In this document: piece after piece, positions 23,401-34,762 of the stretch | Position numbering within the stretch: position 1 is the stretch's first letter | Layout: each line of letters opens with the position of its first letter | NCBI GenBank assembly: GCA_002224055.1 | Contig: AZLU01000119.1 | Coordinates: forward strand, 1 to 64,000 | Direction: 5' to 3' | Origin: Pezizomycotina sp. ARF18 | Taxonomy: Eukaryota; Ascomycota | Length of the DNA stretch: 64,000 nucleotides | Notes under the pieces: model-generated | Database searches by the model: none | What the model was told of the DNA's origin: nothing | Seen by the model: only the letters and a program-made list of their open reading frames with translations | Program-made: the position numbers and the translations under genes

Positions 23401-24840
23401 TACAATTCGCTGCACGTAATGCAGCCTATGTTCACGAAGAACATGAACCGGACTATCGCCAAGGAGATCGTACGTACAGCCTGTACACCGAGGCTGATCC
23501 AGCTCCTCCGGCGCAGCCACAGATCGTCGTGGACCCCGACACGACGCGCAGATCCTGCTTAACCAGCGCAGCTTCGTAGTCCCCTGGGCGAAAGCCATGA
23601 ACGATGTCTTCCCCGGCGTCAAGGACTACTCGGTTTCATGCTCGGCGGCGACCAAGCCGCGAACACCGCCATGCGCAACCTCGTCGGCGACGCCGTCTAC
23701 CAGGACAAAGACGTCGGCGTAAAAGGAGCGGTGAAGAAGCTATTCTTCGACTACGTCGTTGACGTCGGCAAGAAGTGTCTGACGGAGGACCTCTTCGATC
23801 TTGGCCCGCGTCTCAGATTGATATCGTCCGCGACCTCGCCATCCCGCGGATACGAAGTTGATGGCTGACCTCTTCTGCCTCGACCTCATCGATGCCGACG
23901 AGCACCCTAACGGCAGTCTCACGATCCCGCAGATGTACCAGGCATTGCTGGACTTCCGTATCTGGGGTTTCAACAACAACGACCCGCTAAGGCGTGGACC
24001 GCAGGCGCAGAGCTGCTAAGCGGCAAAGCTGCTAACGAAGACGACCGAGAGGATGGTAGCGAACGTGAAGGGAAAGAGCGGTGTGCTCCAACCTCGTTCA
24101 TTGCCAAGGTTGCTTCGTGGTTCGAACCCCGGACGCACATCTCCGGCCTGGAGCCAAGAGAGGGAGGCCTCCGCTGGTACGGAGAACATGTAGTACAAGA
24201 GCTTTTGGCCGCAGGCAAGACTGTCGCCGAAACAGCCGAAATCCTATGGCTCACCGCCGTCGCCGGTGTCGGAGTTCCTGTTGCCGTATTCACTGAGGTG
24301 CTGCAGTACTTCCTTCAGGTCGCTCCGGACCGCTGGGGCGAGATCCAGAAGCTGGCCGCTGAGAACAGCGACGCCGCCGACGCGCGGATTCGGCTGTACG
24401 TTCAGGAAGCGCAGCGCATTACGTCCTCGCAGCGCAATGTCCGCTTCGTCAAGGAAGACGCCACCATCGGCGACCGCACGTTCAAGCGCGGACAAGCCGT
24501 CATCCTCATGCTAGGAATTGCTGGCAGGCACCCGTCTATCGGTCCCGACCCTAACAAATTCGTCCTCGACAGGCCAAAGGAGGCGTACCTGTCGTTCGGC
24601 TACGGCCCCCACGAGTGCCTCGGCCGCGAGTTGACGATGATATACTGCACTGCCTTGCTGAAGGTCACTGCGGGCTTGAAGAACCTCCGCCCGGCGCCGG
24701 GAGCCATGGGCGAGCTGAAGCAGATCGAGGTCAACAGGGAGAGGTGCTACCTGACGTCCGACTGGGCGAGTCTGACCTTTGACCCTACGACGTGGAAGCT
24801 GCACTGCGACGGCTACGGTGCCGGCGTCCACCAGCCAGAT
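20451..24840 (+). CDS. ppo: Ppo-type fatty-acid dioxygenase-cytochrome P450 (linoleate diol synthase family)
   Basis: Psi-producing oxygenases make hydroxylated or hydroperoxy linoleate signals (oxylipins) with an N-terminal heme peroxidase domain and a C-terminal P450. ATG 20451 lies in GGCCATGG. The first 200 residues are an unusual extension with a membrane-like helix (SFTIIVATSAILYF). Then family blocks follow: MEKMIALTASLP, HPPLSYYGEKFQYRTADGSY, MNPDLGRAGTAYARSVRS, the distal-His block SIIIHDIFRTN, EFNLLYRFHSVISQ (family normally YRWH), GGSMLYKLI and, in the P450, QEAQRI (ExxR) and FGYGPHECLG at 24595-24624. Introns supported: 21264-21394, 21558-21646, 22919-23004, 23117-23194, 23256-23343. 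More than six single-base shifts break the exons, for example after TSSY near 21.99 kb, where one C is missing. The P450 frame has no stop at the usual C-terminus and runs on into the next feature. Confidence 0.85.
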
Positions 24841-26522
24841 AGCGCAGCCACTATAGCCAGTGCTGGGCAGGGATTAGACTCCGGTGCGATTGCTTCTTCG
24901 ATCGTCGAGAAGAATCCGGCTCTGAAGCCCGACAAAGACGATACCGCGCACACCGGAGCCAGCGATGCGGATATTGCTGCCCCCATCCCCGGTGACAAGA
25001 CTCAAGGAAGTCAGGCACCTCCAGCAGCAGATGCTGGAAAGTCGGACGCTAAACCTGACCAGGGCAGCGTCAGCGGATCCGGATCCCTCTCCAAGAGCAG
25101 CTACTTAGGATTCCTGTATGCACGACATTCTCCTTCCCGACGGCCAGTGGCAACTCCTTGCCGAGGAAGAACGGCAGGGGCAATCTGCCAAGAGGGGCAC
25201 AACCTGGCGCCTGGGTCAAACATCAAGGTCCGCTTCCTCAACGGCTCCGAATCTATGCACAAGAAGTACGCAGCCATCGCTCGCGAGAAAGAGCGATATG
25301 GTAATTTCAGGTTCCAGTTCGACGATGTTGCCGACGCCACATCCGCGTCATGTTCAACAAGAACGAAGGCATGTTTTCGTACATCGGCACGGACTGCAAG
25401 GCGATCGTAGATGACAACCTACCTCGAATTGCCCGCTTGACGAGAACAGCACGGACGAGGACTGGTCCCGCCTGTCTAACCACATCATCGGTCACACCCT
25501 CGGCATCCCCGGAGCTTTGCCGTGTGATCCTAAAGATATCAAGTGGAACGAGGATTTCATCCGCTCGTACCACAAGACCCTGTACCCCGTATCCTTGAGC
25601 TTGGACGAGGGCGGGCCGGACAGGACCTTAGATATCGTGAAGGGTGTGAACCCCAGGGTGGCCCCTCGTCCGGGAAGCTGCATGACGGAAGCCATCCCGC
25701 CGCAGTTCACGCCGACGGCTCGGACAGCACGCCGAACTGGGAACGCCGGCACCGACTGAAGCCGACAATGGCTTCCTCAAGCTAATGTACCCTTATCGGC
25801 GAGAATCAGGGCTGGATGAAGGGCCTGTGGGACAACACGAACAAACCCATCAAGATCGCGGGCGGCATCCTAGGGATTGCAGATGACGATATCGTGGATG
25901 CCTCTTTCCCCATCGACCTCCCTTCGAGATTTCCTCTTCGGTCAAAAGTCCTCGAGAGTAAGCGTTAGCACGAACGGGTAAGTTTACTGACAACCTTTTC
26001 GTTTATTTGAGGTTCTTTGTATGAATACTAATAAAATATCCCCAAAACAGAGCGATCAGACTGCTCTTGTCCGGCGAAAATGCCGGCCCAGAGCCCTACC
26101 TGGACGGAAACGGAACCACGCTGTACCCCTTCTGGGATACCGACTTTTGCATCCGCAGGGATACGCGTGAAGGTATATACATGACCACCAACGGCGAGGG
26201 AAATGTGAAGTTCTCCTTCGGCCTAAGCAAGAGAAAAAAGTCCGGCGGTGGCGGTGGCGGCGGCTACAGCAAGAAGAAAGTCACCTACACGTACGAGTTC
26301 TACAGCTTCTCTGCAGAATTCTCCAGTAAGACGCCGGACATCGTTACGGTAACGTACAACGTCATTCCAGACAGCGGCGCCCGCGCTTCTATCGGCGCGC
26401 AGTCCGACCAGAAGCACCTCGACTTCAGCCGCGACGGCGCGAAGCGGATTACGCCCGCCGGCGTGCAGGTTGTCCTCGACACCACGGAGAAATGTAAAGG
26501 GAAGTTCGCCTCGGATGTTTAA
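24841..26522 (+). CDS. Linker plus M12-like (astacin-type) metallopeptidase domain, in frame with the P450
   Basis: The frame carrying the P450 end (FDPTTWKLHCDGYG) continues without a stop through a roughly 90-residue Ala/Asp/Lys/Ser linker into SNIKVRFLNGSESMHKKYAA and GNFRFQF, the start of an M12-type zincin domain. Homology continues in other frames: VMFNKNEGMFSYIGTDCKAI, ENSTDEDWSRLSNHIIGHTL and GIPGALPCDPKDIKW. The zinc motif at 25481-25510 reads H-I-I-G-H-T-L-G-I-P, so the catalytic Glu (HExxH) and third ligand are missing and the domain is probably not an active protease. After an intron (about 25979-26050, GTAAGT to ACAG) a clean exon runs to TAA at 26522; it includes a Gly run and a Cys-poor, beta-like sequence (KVTYTYEFYSFSAEF) that I do not recognise. 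Several frameshifts lie between. Confidence 0.6.
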
Positions 26523-27080
26523 CAAGGACCTGTAAGAAACGCTGAGACACAATTTGTAAATTTTGAACATTGCATGAACGATAATTTCTTGACGAAAGTA
26601 AACCCCCAAAAAATATGGTCCTCATGGACCGTTGTCATTTAAAGAACTCTAATATTTCTTTTCATTTTCTTGCCACACTTCTCGATTTTTTCTTGCTGTC
26701 CGTCTCCATGCCGAAACCTTAACTTCGCATATGTCATTTCAAGTTTTGCATTCATTGTATATTCTTCGCATTTTACTCGATCTGCCACGTTTAACAATGT
26801 ACTTAATGTCCACTTTAATGAAATAATGAATCCATCCTATCCATAGGTTCAGTAGCACGACTTGTATCCTCGTTATTGAAGTAGCAAGCGATGGTGAAAA
26901 TGAAAGCATGTTCTCGGAATTATCGAAATATTTCCATTGTTACTCTATCTATCACTACACTTAAGCTTAAATAGCTTCAAAGGTTTGGAAACTGTCTATA
27001 ACAGTGAATCCCAACCACCATCGGCAGTCATTGAATTCTGAAATTTTCTGAATGTTGAATCCTAAGAACCCGAAGAATTC
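26523..27080. other. Intergenic region, nothing recognised
   Basis: 3' flanks of two convergent genes. AT-rich, no coding signal. Confidence 0.4.
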
Positions 27081-27261
27081 TTATAGGTCATCTTCCTCTA
27101 CGTACGTCTTCGCGCACTCTGGGCACCAGGTCCGCGGGCGGACGAGGCGATGTAGGAACGTTTTGCAGGACCCACCGGAGGCAACGCGGGCACCAAAGTA
27201 TGATGGGTCTGGCCCAGTGGAGGCATTCTAGATGCACTTTGTATATGATTATCGCGCACAT
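27081..27261 (-). CDS. MC/C-x-H family copy H
   Basis: ATG at 27261 gives MCAIIIYKVHLECLHWARP: MC and C-x-H in place. After ILWCPR the homology moves to the next frame: SGGSCKTFLHRLVRPRTWCP, then ECAKTYVEEDDL and TAA. Together this is the full signature MC, C-x-H, C, C, C-x2-C in about 60 residues, without the charged coil found in copies A, B, C, E, F and G. One frameshift. Not part of the 6-11 kb array, but its nearest family members (F and G) are about 1 kb away on the other strand. Confidence 0.55.
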
Positions 27262-27640
27262 ATCGCCTTGCTACTTTCCCTGTTGATTAGTTGAATAAAT
27301 TGCCTAAAATGGGGGTAAAAGCTGGTAGAAGTTGTAAGTATTAGGAGGTTTGATTAATCTGTGCTTGGGAATGGTTGGATAAGTATTTGTAGTCGTCTGG
27401 AAATTTAGAAGCCAGATCAAGTCAAATAAGCGTCCGGACCTTACTTTTAGAACCCTCGATGTACTACGTCCATATGCTCAAGCTTGTGTAATTCATTCTG
27501 AGGAACAAACTCATATACTCTATCACGATAAGCTTCTCGATGAGAATGGTATGGCTCCGAAGCTAAAGCAAACTTAAGACAAGTACAAAAAGAAACTGGA
27601 AACACCCTAATCAAAAGTAGATCGAGGCGTATGTTATCCG

Positions 27641-27757
27641 TGTAGGAACACCATTACCATACATCATGTATATGCCTTATTGTACTAAATAGGGAGCTTT
27701 CCCCCATCTCCATCAATCAACCCAAGGATCAATCCCTCTTCACGGTGTTCCAACAAT
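27641..27757 (+). repeat. Upstream cassette copy 1 (near-identical to 54687-54806, inverted)
   Basis: Begins TGTAGGAACACCATTACCAT and ends GTGTTCCAACAAT. Over about 120 bases it matches the reverse complement of 54687-54806 with few differences. In the 54.8 kb copy this segment runs straight into a zinc-finger gene, so it probably carries a promoter and 5' leader. Here no such gene follows; the tandemly duplicated F/G unit begins shortly after. Confidence 0.7.
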
Positions 27758-27784
27758 CCGCATTCGTGAACTAACACGTAATTG

Positions 27785-28560
27785 CTATTCTTAGGTTTGA
27801 AGTATTTACAATTACTTCGTATCTATATAGCGAGCCACTTCGGCTCACCTCTTAGTTTTTATCGTCTTTTTTTCTTTCCTCCTTTTCAAGCACCTAATCA
27901 CTTATAGACTTAATCAATCTATTCCAGTAGTCCTAACTTATATAAAAACCTTAATCTTTATGCCAAACGAAACTGTTTAGATTTATCATGGCAAAGATCA
28001 AGATATATGTCTAGATATGATTATGGTCTATAAATACAGCCACAGGGCCTATTACAAGACGGAATAGTGTAGCTCTAGCCGGAAGTTAAGGCTGGCTTGC
28101 GAAGGCCCGCGGGAAAGGATTTATCCCGACGGAAGTGTGCGCGGACATTACCTCACTGTAATTCTATAAAGGCAAGGGCTTCTCAGGATAGGCGGAACGC
28201 AAAGCGGAGGGAGAAGGCCAGGGAAGAAAGGGAGCAAAGAAAGCGGGAGAGATTAGAAAGGATAGCGCGGGAGTTGGCGGAACGGGAAAAGCTGGAGAGA
28301 GAGAGAGAAAGACAGGAAGAAGAAGAACAAACCGAACGTATCTGAGTGATACTTAGAACCACTTGAAAGAATATACGAAAATGAGTCTCTTTTCTTATCT
28401 TTGCAACCTATCTTTCAAAATAGTCCTTAGTCTACATATCCGTAGCCGATGAGAGGTTATTTAAACTACATAGGGGCTCGAGACATAGATTGAAGAATAG
28501 GGCCTCCTCGAACGGCGCATCGTAGCTAGTAGATTATATACGTACCAACGGAATTAGCCA
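27785..28560 (+). repeat. Tandem duplication, unit 1 (contains copy F)
   Basis: The segment around copy F (TTCTTAGGTTTGAAGTATTT, then ACAATTACTTCGTATCTATA) aligns with the segment starting near 28.86 kb (TTCTTAGATTCAAAGGATCA, then ACAATTACTCCGCATCTATA), and both downstream flanks share CTGAGTGATACTT and a TCCTTAGTC/CCCTTAGTC block. Units are diverged and about 1.07 kb apart. Edges are approximate. Confidence 0.55.
28005..28345 (+). pseudogene. MC/C-x-H family copy F, start codon lost
   Basis: The head reads CLDMIMVYKYSHRAYYKTE after ATA in place of ATG; the Cys of C-x-H is Tyr-Ser here. A clean charged coil follows in another frame (RRNAKRREKAREEREQRKRE) to a TGA at 28345. The homologous tail and 3' flank (CTGAGTGATACTT) are shared with copy G. 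Probably inactive, with at least one frameshift and a premature TAG after KTE. Confidence 0.55.
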
Positions 28561-28859
28561 AAGGCCCTCCCAGGGGATAGCAAGATTAAGAAGACGTATA
28601 GTACGCGGAAAGCTCCGTGGAACCATTAAATATTCACATATATGTCTGTTGTCGATACGCCTATCCGAAAGCCTCTTCGATCCTCCAAAATAAACATAAA
28701 ATTGATATTATTCGAGCTCAAAAATTCACTAAGCAGTTCACCTTAAGTAAACACATCTAAAAGCAAATTGAAAACATTCTGAATCGATGAAAACCAGATT
28801 GAAGACATAAAGCCGTGTCACAATTTTGTTAAGCCATATAACTAAAAGATGATTTGTTG

Positions 28860-29600
28860 TTGTTCTTAGATTCAAAGGATCACAATTACTCCGCATCTAT
28901 ATCAGCAACCACAGCTTACCTACGTTACCCAACAGTCTTTCTCCTCTCTCATTATTTCAAAGCTTAAATTTTGTCTAGCCTATAATGATACCCCTAACTA
29001 GAAATAAAGAAAATCTTAATTATCCGTACTAAACGAGAATACTTCGACCACCGAGCAGATTAGAATACGTGCCAGGATATTATTGCGTTGCGCAGGTGCG
29101 GCCACAGAGCTTTCCGGAAGACACAAGATGCAGTACCGGCCGGCGGTTAAGGCAGGATTGTGCAGGCGAGCATAGCAAATGTTACCCAGCTGGTACCGTC
29201 CGCAATGCACGTTGCCCGGTTTTGCGACGCCGATGCGGAACGGGCTATTCGTCAGGCGAACGCAAAGCTTAGGAAGGATTGTAGGGAAGTGGAGGAGCGG
29301 GAAAGGCGGGAGAGGGAGGAGAACGGGAAAGGCAAGGTAGAGAGAGGTTGGATAGAAAAGACACGAGCAGAAGAGGGAACAGATGAACTGCATCTGAGTG
29401 ATACTTGGTGCTACTTGAAACATTAGATTAATATCATCATTTCCTTAGTTTTCGTCACAGCCCTTAGTCCAGCTATTGATAGGGGAGCTCTTTCAAGCCG
29501 AATATGAAATTTGAGCCATAGATCCAAGAGTGGCCCCTCCCTTCGACACCACCTCATAGCTATTAGACGCCGTACATGCTGGTTAAATGATAGCAAGCAT
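28860..29600 (+). repeat. Tandem duplication, unit 2 (contains copy G)
   Basis: Second unit of the duplication described at 27.8-28.6 kb, in the same orientation. Similarity extends from upstream of the gene to about 200 bases past its stop. Edges approximate. Confidence 0.55.
29067..29397 (+). pseudogene. MC/C-x-H family copy G, start codon lost
   Basis: The head reads CQDIIALRRCGHRAFRKTQD, a good MC-type start (C, then C-G-H), but the codon before it is ACG. A middle block with cysteines and a charged coil (KLRKDCREVEERERREREEN) follow in other frames. I end it at the TGA at 29395-29397, the stop homologous to that of copy F; one frame runs a little further. Tandem duplicate of F. Confidence 0.55.
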
Positions 29601-32600
29601 AAGAGGATGGAGAGAACACGGCGGCAACTGGTGAAGTCCACCGGGTACGTTTGTTTTGAAGCCTTTGGGAACATAAAATTACCACCACTCGATTTCCAAG
29701 TTTAAATTATCGTAGCAAGATTGCGTTGTGGTCCCACTGAACTTGCTGGTTATTTGGGGCTTTAGTTCAAGCGTGAGGCCACAACGAAATCTGCTTCGAA
29801 TTATGTACAAAAATAAACGACAGAAAAGAAAAGACTTTCTAAACCAGCATCAGTATAACTTAAATAAACAGAAAGAGGGACATTGAAAAGCTATCAACCT
29901 CCTGCGCTATCTCCTCCAAGTCGCCACAGTTCCCGCTCATACAAGATTTTATGTAATCCTCTTTCCGCCGCGCAAACCCAAGAGGAACTAGTAGTTCGAG
30001 AAATGTACAACGGAGGCGTCATTTGGATGCCTCTGAAAATGCCAAAGAGACGAAGTTAGAAACCATTCAACCAATCTAGTTGTTCTGTATGCTCCTTTTG
30101 AAAAATGTGACACAGTGTCCGAGGGAAAGAATAGAAGAATATTTTCGTAGTCTTGCCGCGTTTCTTGATCTTACAAACCCCTTCAACGCGCCTATCACCA
30201 AGCCTGTATTTATTTTTTCTTTTGATTTAACGATCCAACCATTTTAGATTACCCCATGCTTGTTATTGCAAGGACGGCAAGATATTTCCATAATTGCATC
30301 GACCTCGTTGAAAACAGATGGTGCGTCTAGAAATCTCCGTAAGAGATGATCCATCCATCCAGCATTCTGACACTTGACAGGAGCCGGGAACTGGAAGCGA
30401 TATCGTTTTTGAAAGATCCAAAGCTGCTGTATCTCATCGTAAAGCGCTTAGAAAGCATGCTGAATGAATAACACCCCGATTTTATCCTCAATTAAGCAAC
30501 AGACGAATGTGTTACTCCAATCAGACGCCCGCAAAACACGCGGTTGCTATCCGGGATGCGTTTTACTATTACTTCCGCAAAGATGTGAAAAATATCGAGA
30601 AACGTCGATAAATCCGCATGAGAGCCGCCGAAAAATGATGATTGCCGAACTATCGGTGATAAAGAATAATCTGACCACTGTCGGTGCGTTAGAAAGGATA
30701 CCTTCGCTTAAAAACGTCCATTATTTAAAGACGTATGTAATTGTTTTTCGTAATGGTGTTAAGTCGCAACGGTTCATTCAGAAACCCACGGGCAAGCGCA
30801 ACTATCGTGTATTTTGCCGTAGATCGTTGCCAGCATATCCTCGTATATTCGAGTATCGAATTGCGACCGATGCAGTGACCCATGTCCAGCCTATGAGCGA
30901 GCGCTTCAGCACTAGACGTGAGTTCTGCCAATCTAGCTTCTCGGTGAAGCTATAAGCCTCCTTGCAAGCTAGTTGCTTGCGTACTGGGGCCGAACCGTAG
31001 TATAGAAGCTTAGGATCCAGGAGCGACAGAAGACATTTCGTACTTATGTCTTCATTAATGATGTTTTATCCTCCAAATCGTTAACGAATGCGCAAAAAAG
31101 TATCCAAAACCGCGTTGTTAGATGTTGTTGCGGCTGGACCGGAAGCTAGTGTTCCAACCCGATACTATCTGTACGGATTCAATGAAACTCTGTACAGAAG
31201 AAAACTATTGCTTCCCTCTAACCTAAAATAATATCCTCTTCGTAATTAAATAAGAGGAAGCGGCAAGAGAACAGCCTATCTATCTCAGATGCAAATTCGT
31301 GGGATTATCAAAACAATAGGACCAAATTAGCGGATTGATTGACTCCTTTTCTCTTTCTTGAGGAGGAATTTATATACCTTTGCAGCTGAGGCTATAACAA
31401 GCGAATCGCCGAATCGCCAATTTATATTCCGTGTCCTCAATTTATGGATCGGAAGTTCCATGACTCAACCGTTTGCTCCATAGCCCTCGGAAGCACTCAA
31501 ACGTCAAGAATCCGTATAATGACGTGAAAATAAAGAAAATTCGTGTTTGTCGACAAAAGACCGGGCATTCGAAGTATATTTCAACTCCCCCACCCTATAA
31601 AGGAGAGAATAGGTTAAGAAACAGGAAAAACGACAGGAATAGTCCTAATGTCATCCTACCGTGAAAGGGTTATATATGCACTGAAGAATATCGATTGAAA
31701 TAGTCCCCGCCATTCAAGAAGGATACAACTCTCGACCAGCGAGAAGCATGAATCCCTCGATACCGAGCTTGCTCGTTTATACGAAGAAATTTTTGTAAGA
31801 TCGAAAAGTGGGCAACAGGCTCTGCTGTCCCAAGTTAAGAAAAGGGGAGACTGCTCGGTGAAGTGAAGATGATGAAAAGATACAGGAATGGCTGAATGGA
31901 GAAAGGGGAAGAAGGATAAGAGGCTAACGCGAGATTGCTATCACAATACGAATTTTCGTGCGCACCAGGGCTTAAACCCAAAAGCCCCCCCAAAAAAAAG
32001 CCCTCCTCCATCTTGTTGTTATAGCAGGCTCGTAGTGAGACATTTAAACTAGGAACTGTGCGAGAATTCGAGCACGTAAATTTCCTTGACGCTGCATGCC
32101 AGCTTTTTTTTTTTTTTTTTGTCCGAACGCGTGCTAGCGCGGTGACTACCTGAGCACGACGGGTTTAAAAATATCAAGTCCTTTTTTTATGCAAAGGCGG
32201 TAGGGTGAGAAATAGGTGTGGGAAGGGCCACGGGCGGGGGGGGGGGACGTCTTGTAGAAGCTAGGTTTCCCTCGCACATACCGAGGTACAGTGCGCAAAA
32301 GTGGAAGTACCGATGATGGCATAATTCTTATTTTCTTTGGGTGCTGAATCTTTTTCCGCGCGTCCCAGATTTTTCCTCAGATCGTGGGGTTTATCGCGTT
32401 CTCCCCGTTATCGATAAGCGAGCGACACGGCAATATTGCGCCATATAATTTCCTTTCGTGGGAGAAAATTTGGAAACGGACTGACATCAAATGCACGCGG
32501 GCGTGCAGCTGAACCTTTGAGCGTCTGCCGAAACTCCCTTCCGAAGCGGCGGAACCGTCCAGCCCGTGCTGAGGTTGAAGGATACTTGCCGTACGGGCGA

Positions 32601-33409
32601 AGAAAATAACGCGGTTTCCAGGAGGAAATTGAGTGAAACTAAGGGTATCGAGTACAAGAAGCAAATTACTCGTTCCTGGTGTATTATCTGAGAATACCGT
32701 AACTGCACCGCGATAGGATCATGTACTGCCCTTTCCTTTAGTTCTGATTGCTCGGAGACTTTCCCTACGCTCTCCGGCCTCTTATCCTCTTCATACGGAA
32801 TATATGCCGAGAGAGTCGAAACCGAAATTATCAAGGACGAAACCCTCAGGCTTAGCTTTAAGACAACTTCTCTATTTAATGATCTCATTTTATAACATTT
32901 TCCAAATCCTCGTTCGCAAAGACGAATCCACAAACCAAATCACCACCGCTCTCGTCGTCCACTTAACATCATACAACCGACTCTTACACCTTTGTTTGCT
33001 CAGAAAGTACTCTTTTCATATGAAACTTTTTCAAATTATCATTGTTTTACTTTCTGGCAGTAATATCAGATTTCTGCTTTTTCTCTCCTCTTCAAGGTGT
33101 CCAGTATCGCTTTGTTAAAGCAAGTTCTCTCGATGTCATTTCGTATTGTCATGTCACTCTACTTTGGTATATCGATCCAGACAGATCTCGATCGTAATCC
33201 ATTTCAAATCGGCAGTGAGACTATCTCACCTAAGGTATAGATAAAAATTGGCAAGGAACGCAAAGTAGCCTCGGAGGTTAATCATCAGGCTTACATTCCA
33301 CAAATCAAGGGTATTTCATACAGGATTCTCGATAAGTCAGAAGCCATCGGACGGTAGAGAAAAGGACCGTTTGTGACAATCAAGAAAACGAGGAGAAAGA
33401 AAAAGAGCT
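29601..33409. other. Gene-poor region with one unexplained open frame
   Basis: The longest frame (30464-30955, plus, 163 residues) includes YVIVFRNGVKSQRFIQKPTG and FCRRSLPAYPRIFEYRIAT but matches nothing I know, and I cannot decide whether it is coding. A poly-G run lies near 32.23 kb and poly-T near 32.1 kb. Frames at 32.4-32.9 kb (minus) have no motif. Confidence 0.35.
32290..32330. repeat. Short dispersed repeat, copy 1
   Basis: CGCAAAAGTGGAAGTA followed shortly by GGCATAATT is shared with 40920-40956. Both copies follow a G-run (about 32.23 and 40.85 kb) by a similar distance, which suggests a longer decayed repeat. Family unknown. Confidence 0.4.
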
Positions 33410-33845
33410 ATGAACAATCCGAATAACCGAAAAGAGAAAGGGAACCGCTACCCTTCTATAAATCAAATAAAAAACGTAAGCCCACACGACTCACGGACCC
33501 ACGATATTCCAAGAACTAGCTCCTTCGAACTTTTGGTGATATATAAGCTAACCGTTCCTCCTTTGTATAGACGAAGTTTGCAAGTTCTCACTAAAGCCCA
33601 GACACGACAAGCACCACGCCCTCAACGACATCAGATGACAGAAGACAGAACCTGACGTCGCAAGTCCGAAGACTCTAAGGCGCCGAAAGTCGGAGATCAG
33701 ACTTCATATGCTGCATCAGGAGGTGGAGGCCTTGGCCCTCTGGCAAGGAAGGGAGCGCGCTGACTTGACCGCGAAGCATGACGAGGAGATGAGGACTCTG
33801 ATGGAGAAGATAAAGGAGGAGGAGAAGAGGCTTCAATCCGAGTAA
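33410..33845 (+). CDS. Small protein with C-terminal coiled coil
   Basis: The supported part is the C-terminal 60 residues before TAA at 33845: SPKTLRRRKSEIRLHMLH, QEVEALALWQGRERADL and KHDEEMRTLMEKIKEEEKRL, a clear amphipathic helix. Upstream, a frame from 33410 (MNNPNNRKEKGNRY) may be the N-terminus but lies in a different frame. No zinc finger seen. The tail resembles in kind the coils of the zinc-finger family to the right. Confidence 0.4.
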
Positions 33846-34762
33846 GGAGAGAAAGGAGATGCTCTTTTCAGTGGCATTATGTTGAAAGGATCAAAAGCTA
33901 TTACGGATATTGCTGCGAAAGGAATGCCCGGAAAAAGGAAAATAATCACTTTTAGCAAATAAAACTCTAATAGTAGAAAGTGTATCACTTTTTTCGCCGA
34001 TATTCTTGTCTTTTTGCTTCGCCATAGTCTTGAACGGTAATATTTACCTTTCGGGTTTGTATTTGATAGTACAAGGGGAAACGTCTACAGCCTTACGTCC
34101 AAATAATTACCTTCCTGTTTCTCTAAGGTAGCGACGTGTTATCATTCTCATATCTTCGACGTCCTTGCTACGTGATGCTTTGGTCTAGAGTTTATCCGTT
34201 ATTGAAAACTCGTTCACTCTCCATACTGCTACAACTCGACGCGGTCCTCCTTGTTTGCAATCCTACTCTTCCCTCTTGCCATTCTATTATATTACCATGA
34301 ATGATACTTCTCGAAGGATGGCAAACTGTAACGGCGGTCGAGTTCACAATACTGTTTTGACATAATCACATAGACTTGCTATACCTTGTAAATCCGAGAT
34401 GCCGGCAGGATATAGCATACTTGGAGGACAATCAGAGGGAGTAGCGAGGACATAAGAATTAAAAGAAGTAGTTAAAGAAAGAACGATATATAGAAAATAA
34501 TCTCGCTTCTAGTCTTAATGCTGATGTATATACATTTAATACCGAAAAAAGAAACCTATAATTGACATGATAATAACAGAAAGCAGGGACAAAGAATAAA
34601 GGGGTGTATAGGAGTATCAAATAGAAACATAATCCTCCATCCGAATGTTAATGGTTCATAAACAACTTACAATAAAAATAAAAAAAAGTATCCGTTACAC
34701 AATATTCTTCCCTTCCTAATATTCTCCACCTGTAGTATCTTGATCTTATTACTCGCCGCCAC
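33846..34762. other. Intergenic region, nothing recognised
   Basis: 3' flanks of two convergent genes; AT-rich after 34.4 kb. No supported gene. Confidence 0.4.

Noticed and set aside
24205-25410. Simple read-through of the P450 stop into downstream sequence as an artefact only
   Set aside because: Not dismissed: the frame keeps meaningful protein sequence on both sides, so the fusion is kept as a hypothesis with the stated caveats.
30464-30955. Plus-strand frame of 163 residues as a gene
   Set aside because: No recognisable motif, paralogue, intron or promoter sign. Kept as an uncertain frame within the intergenic entry.
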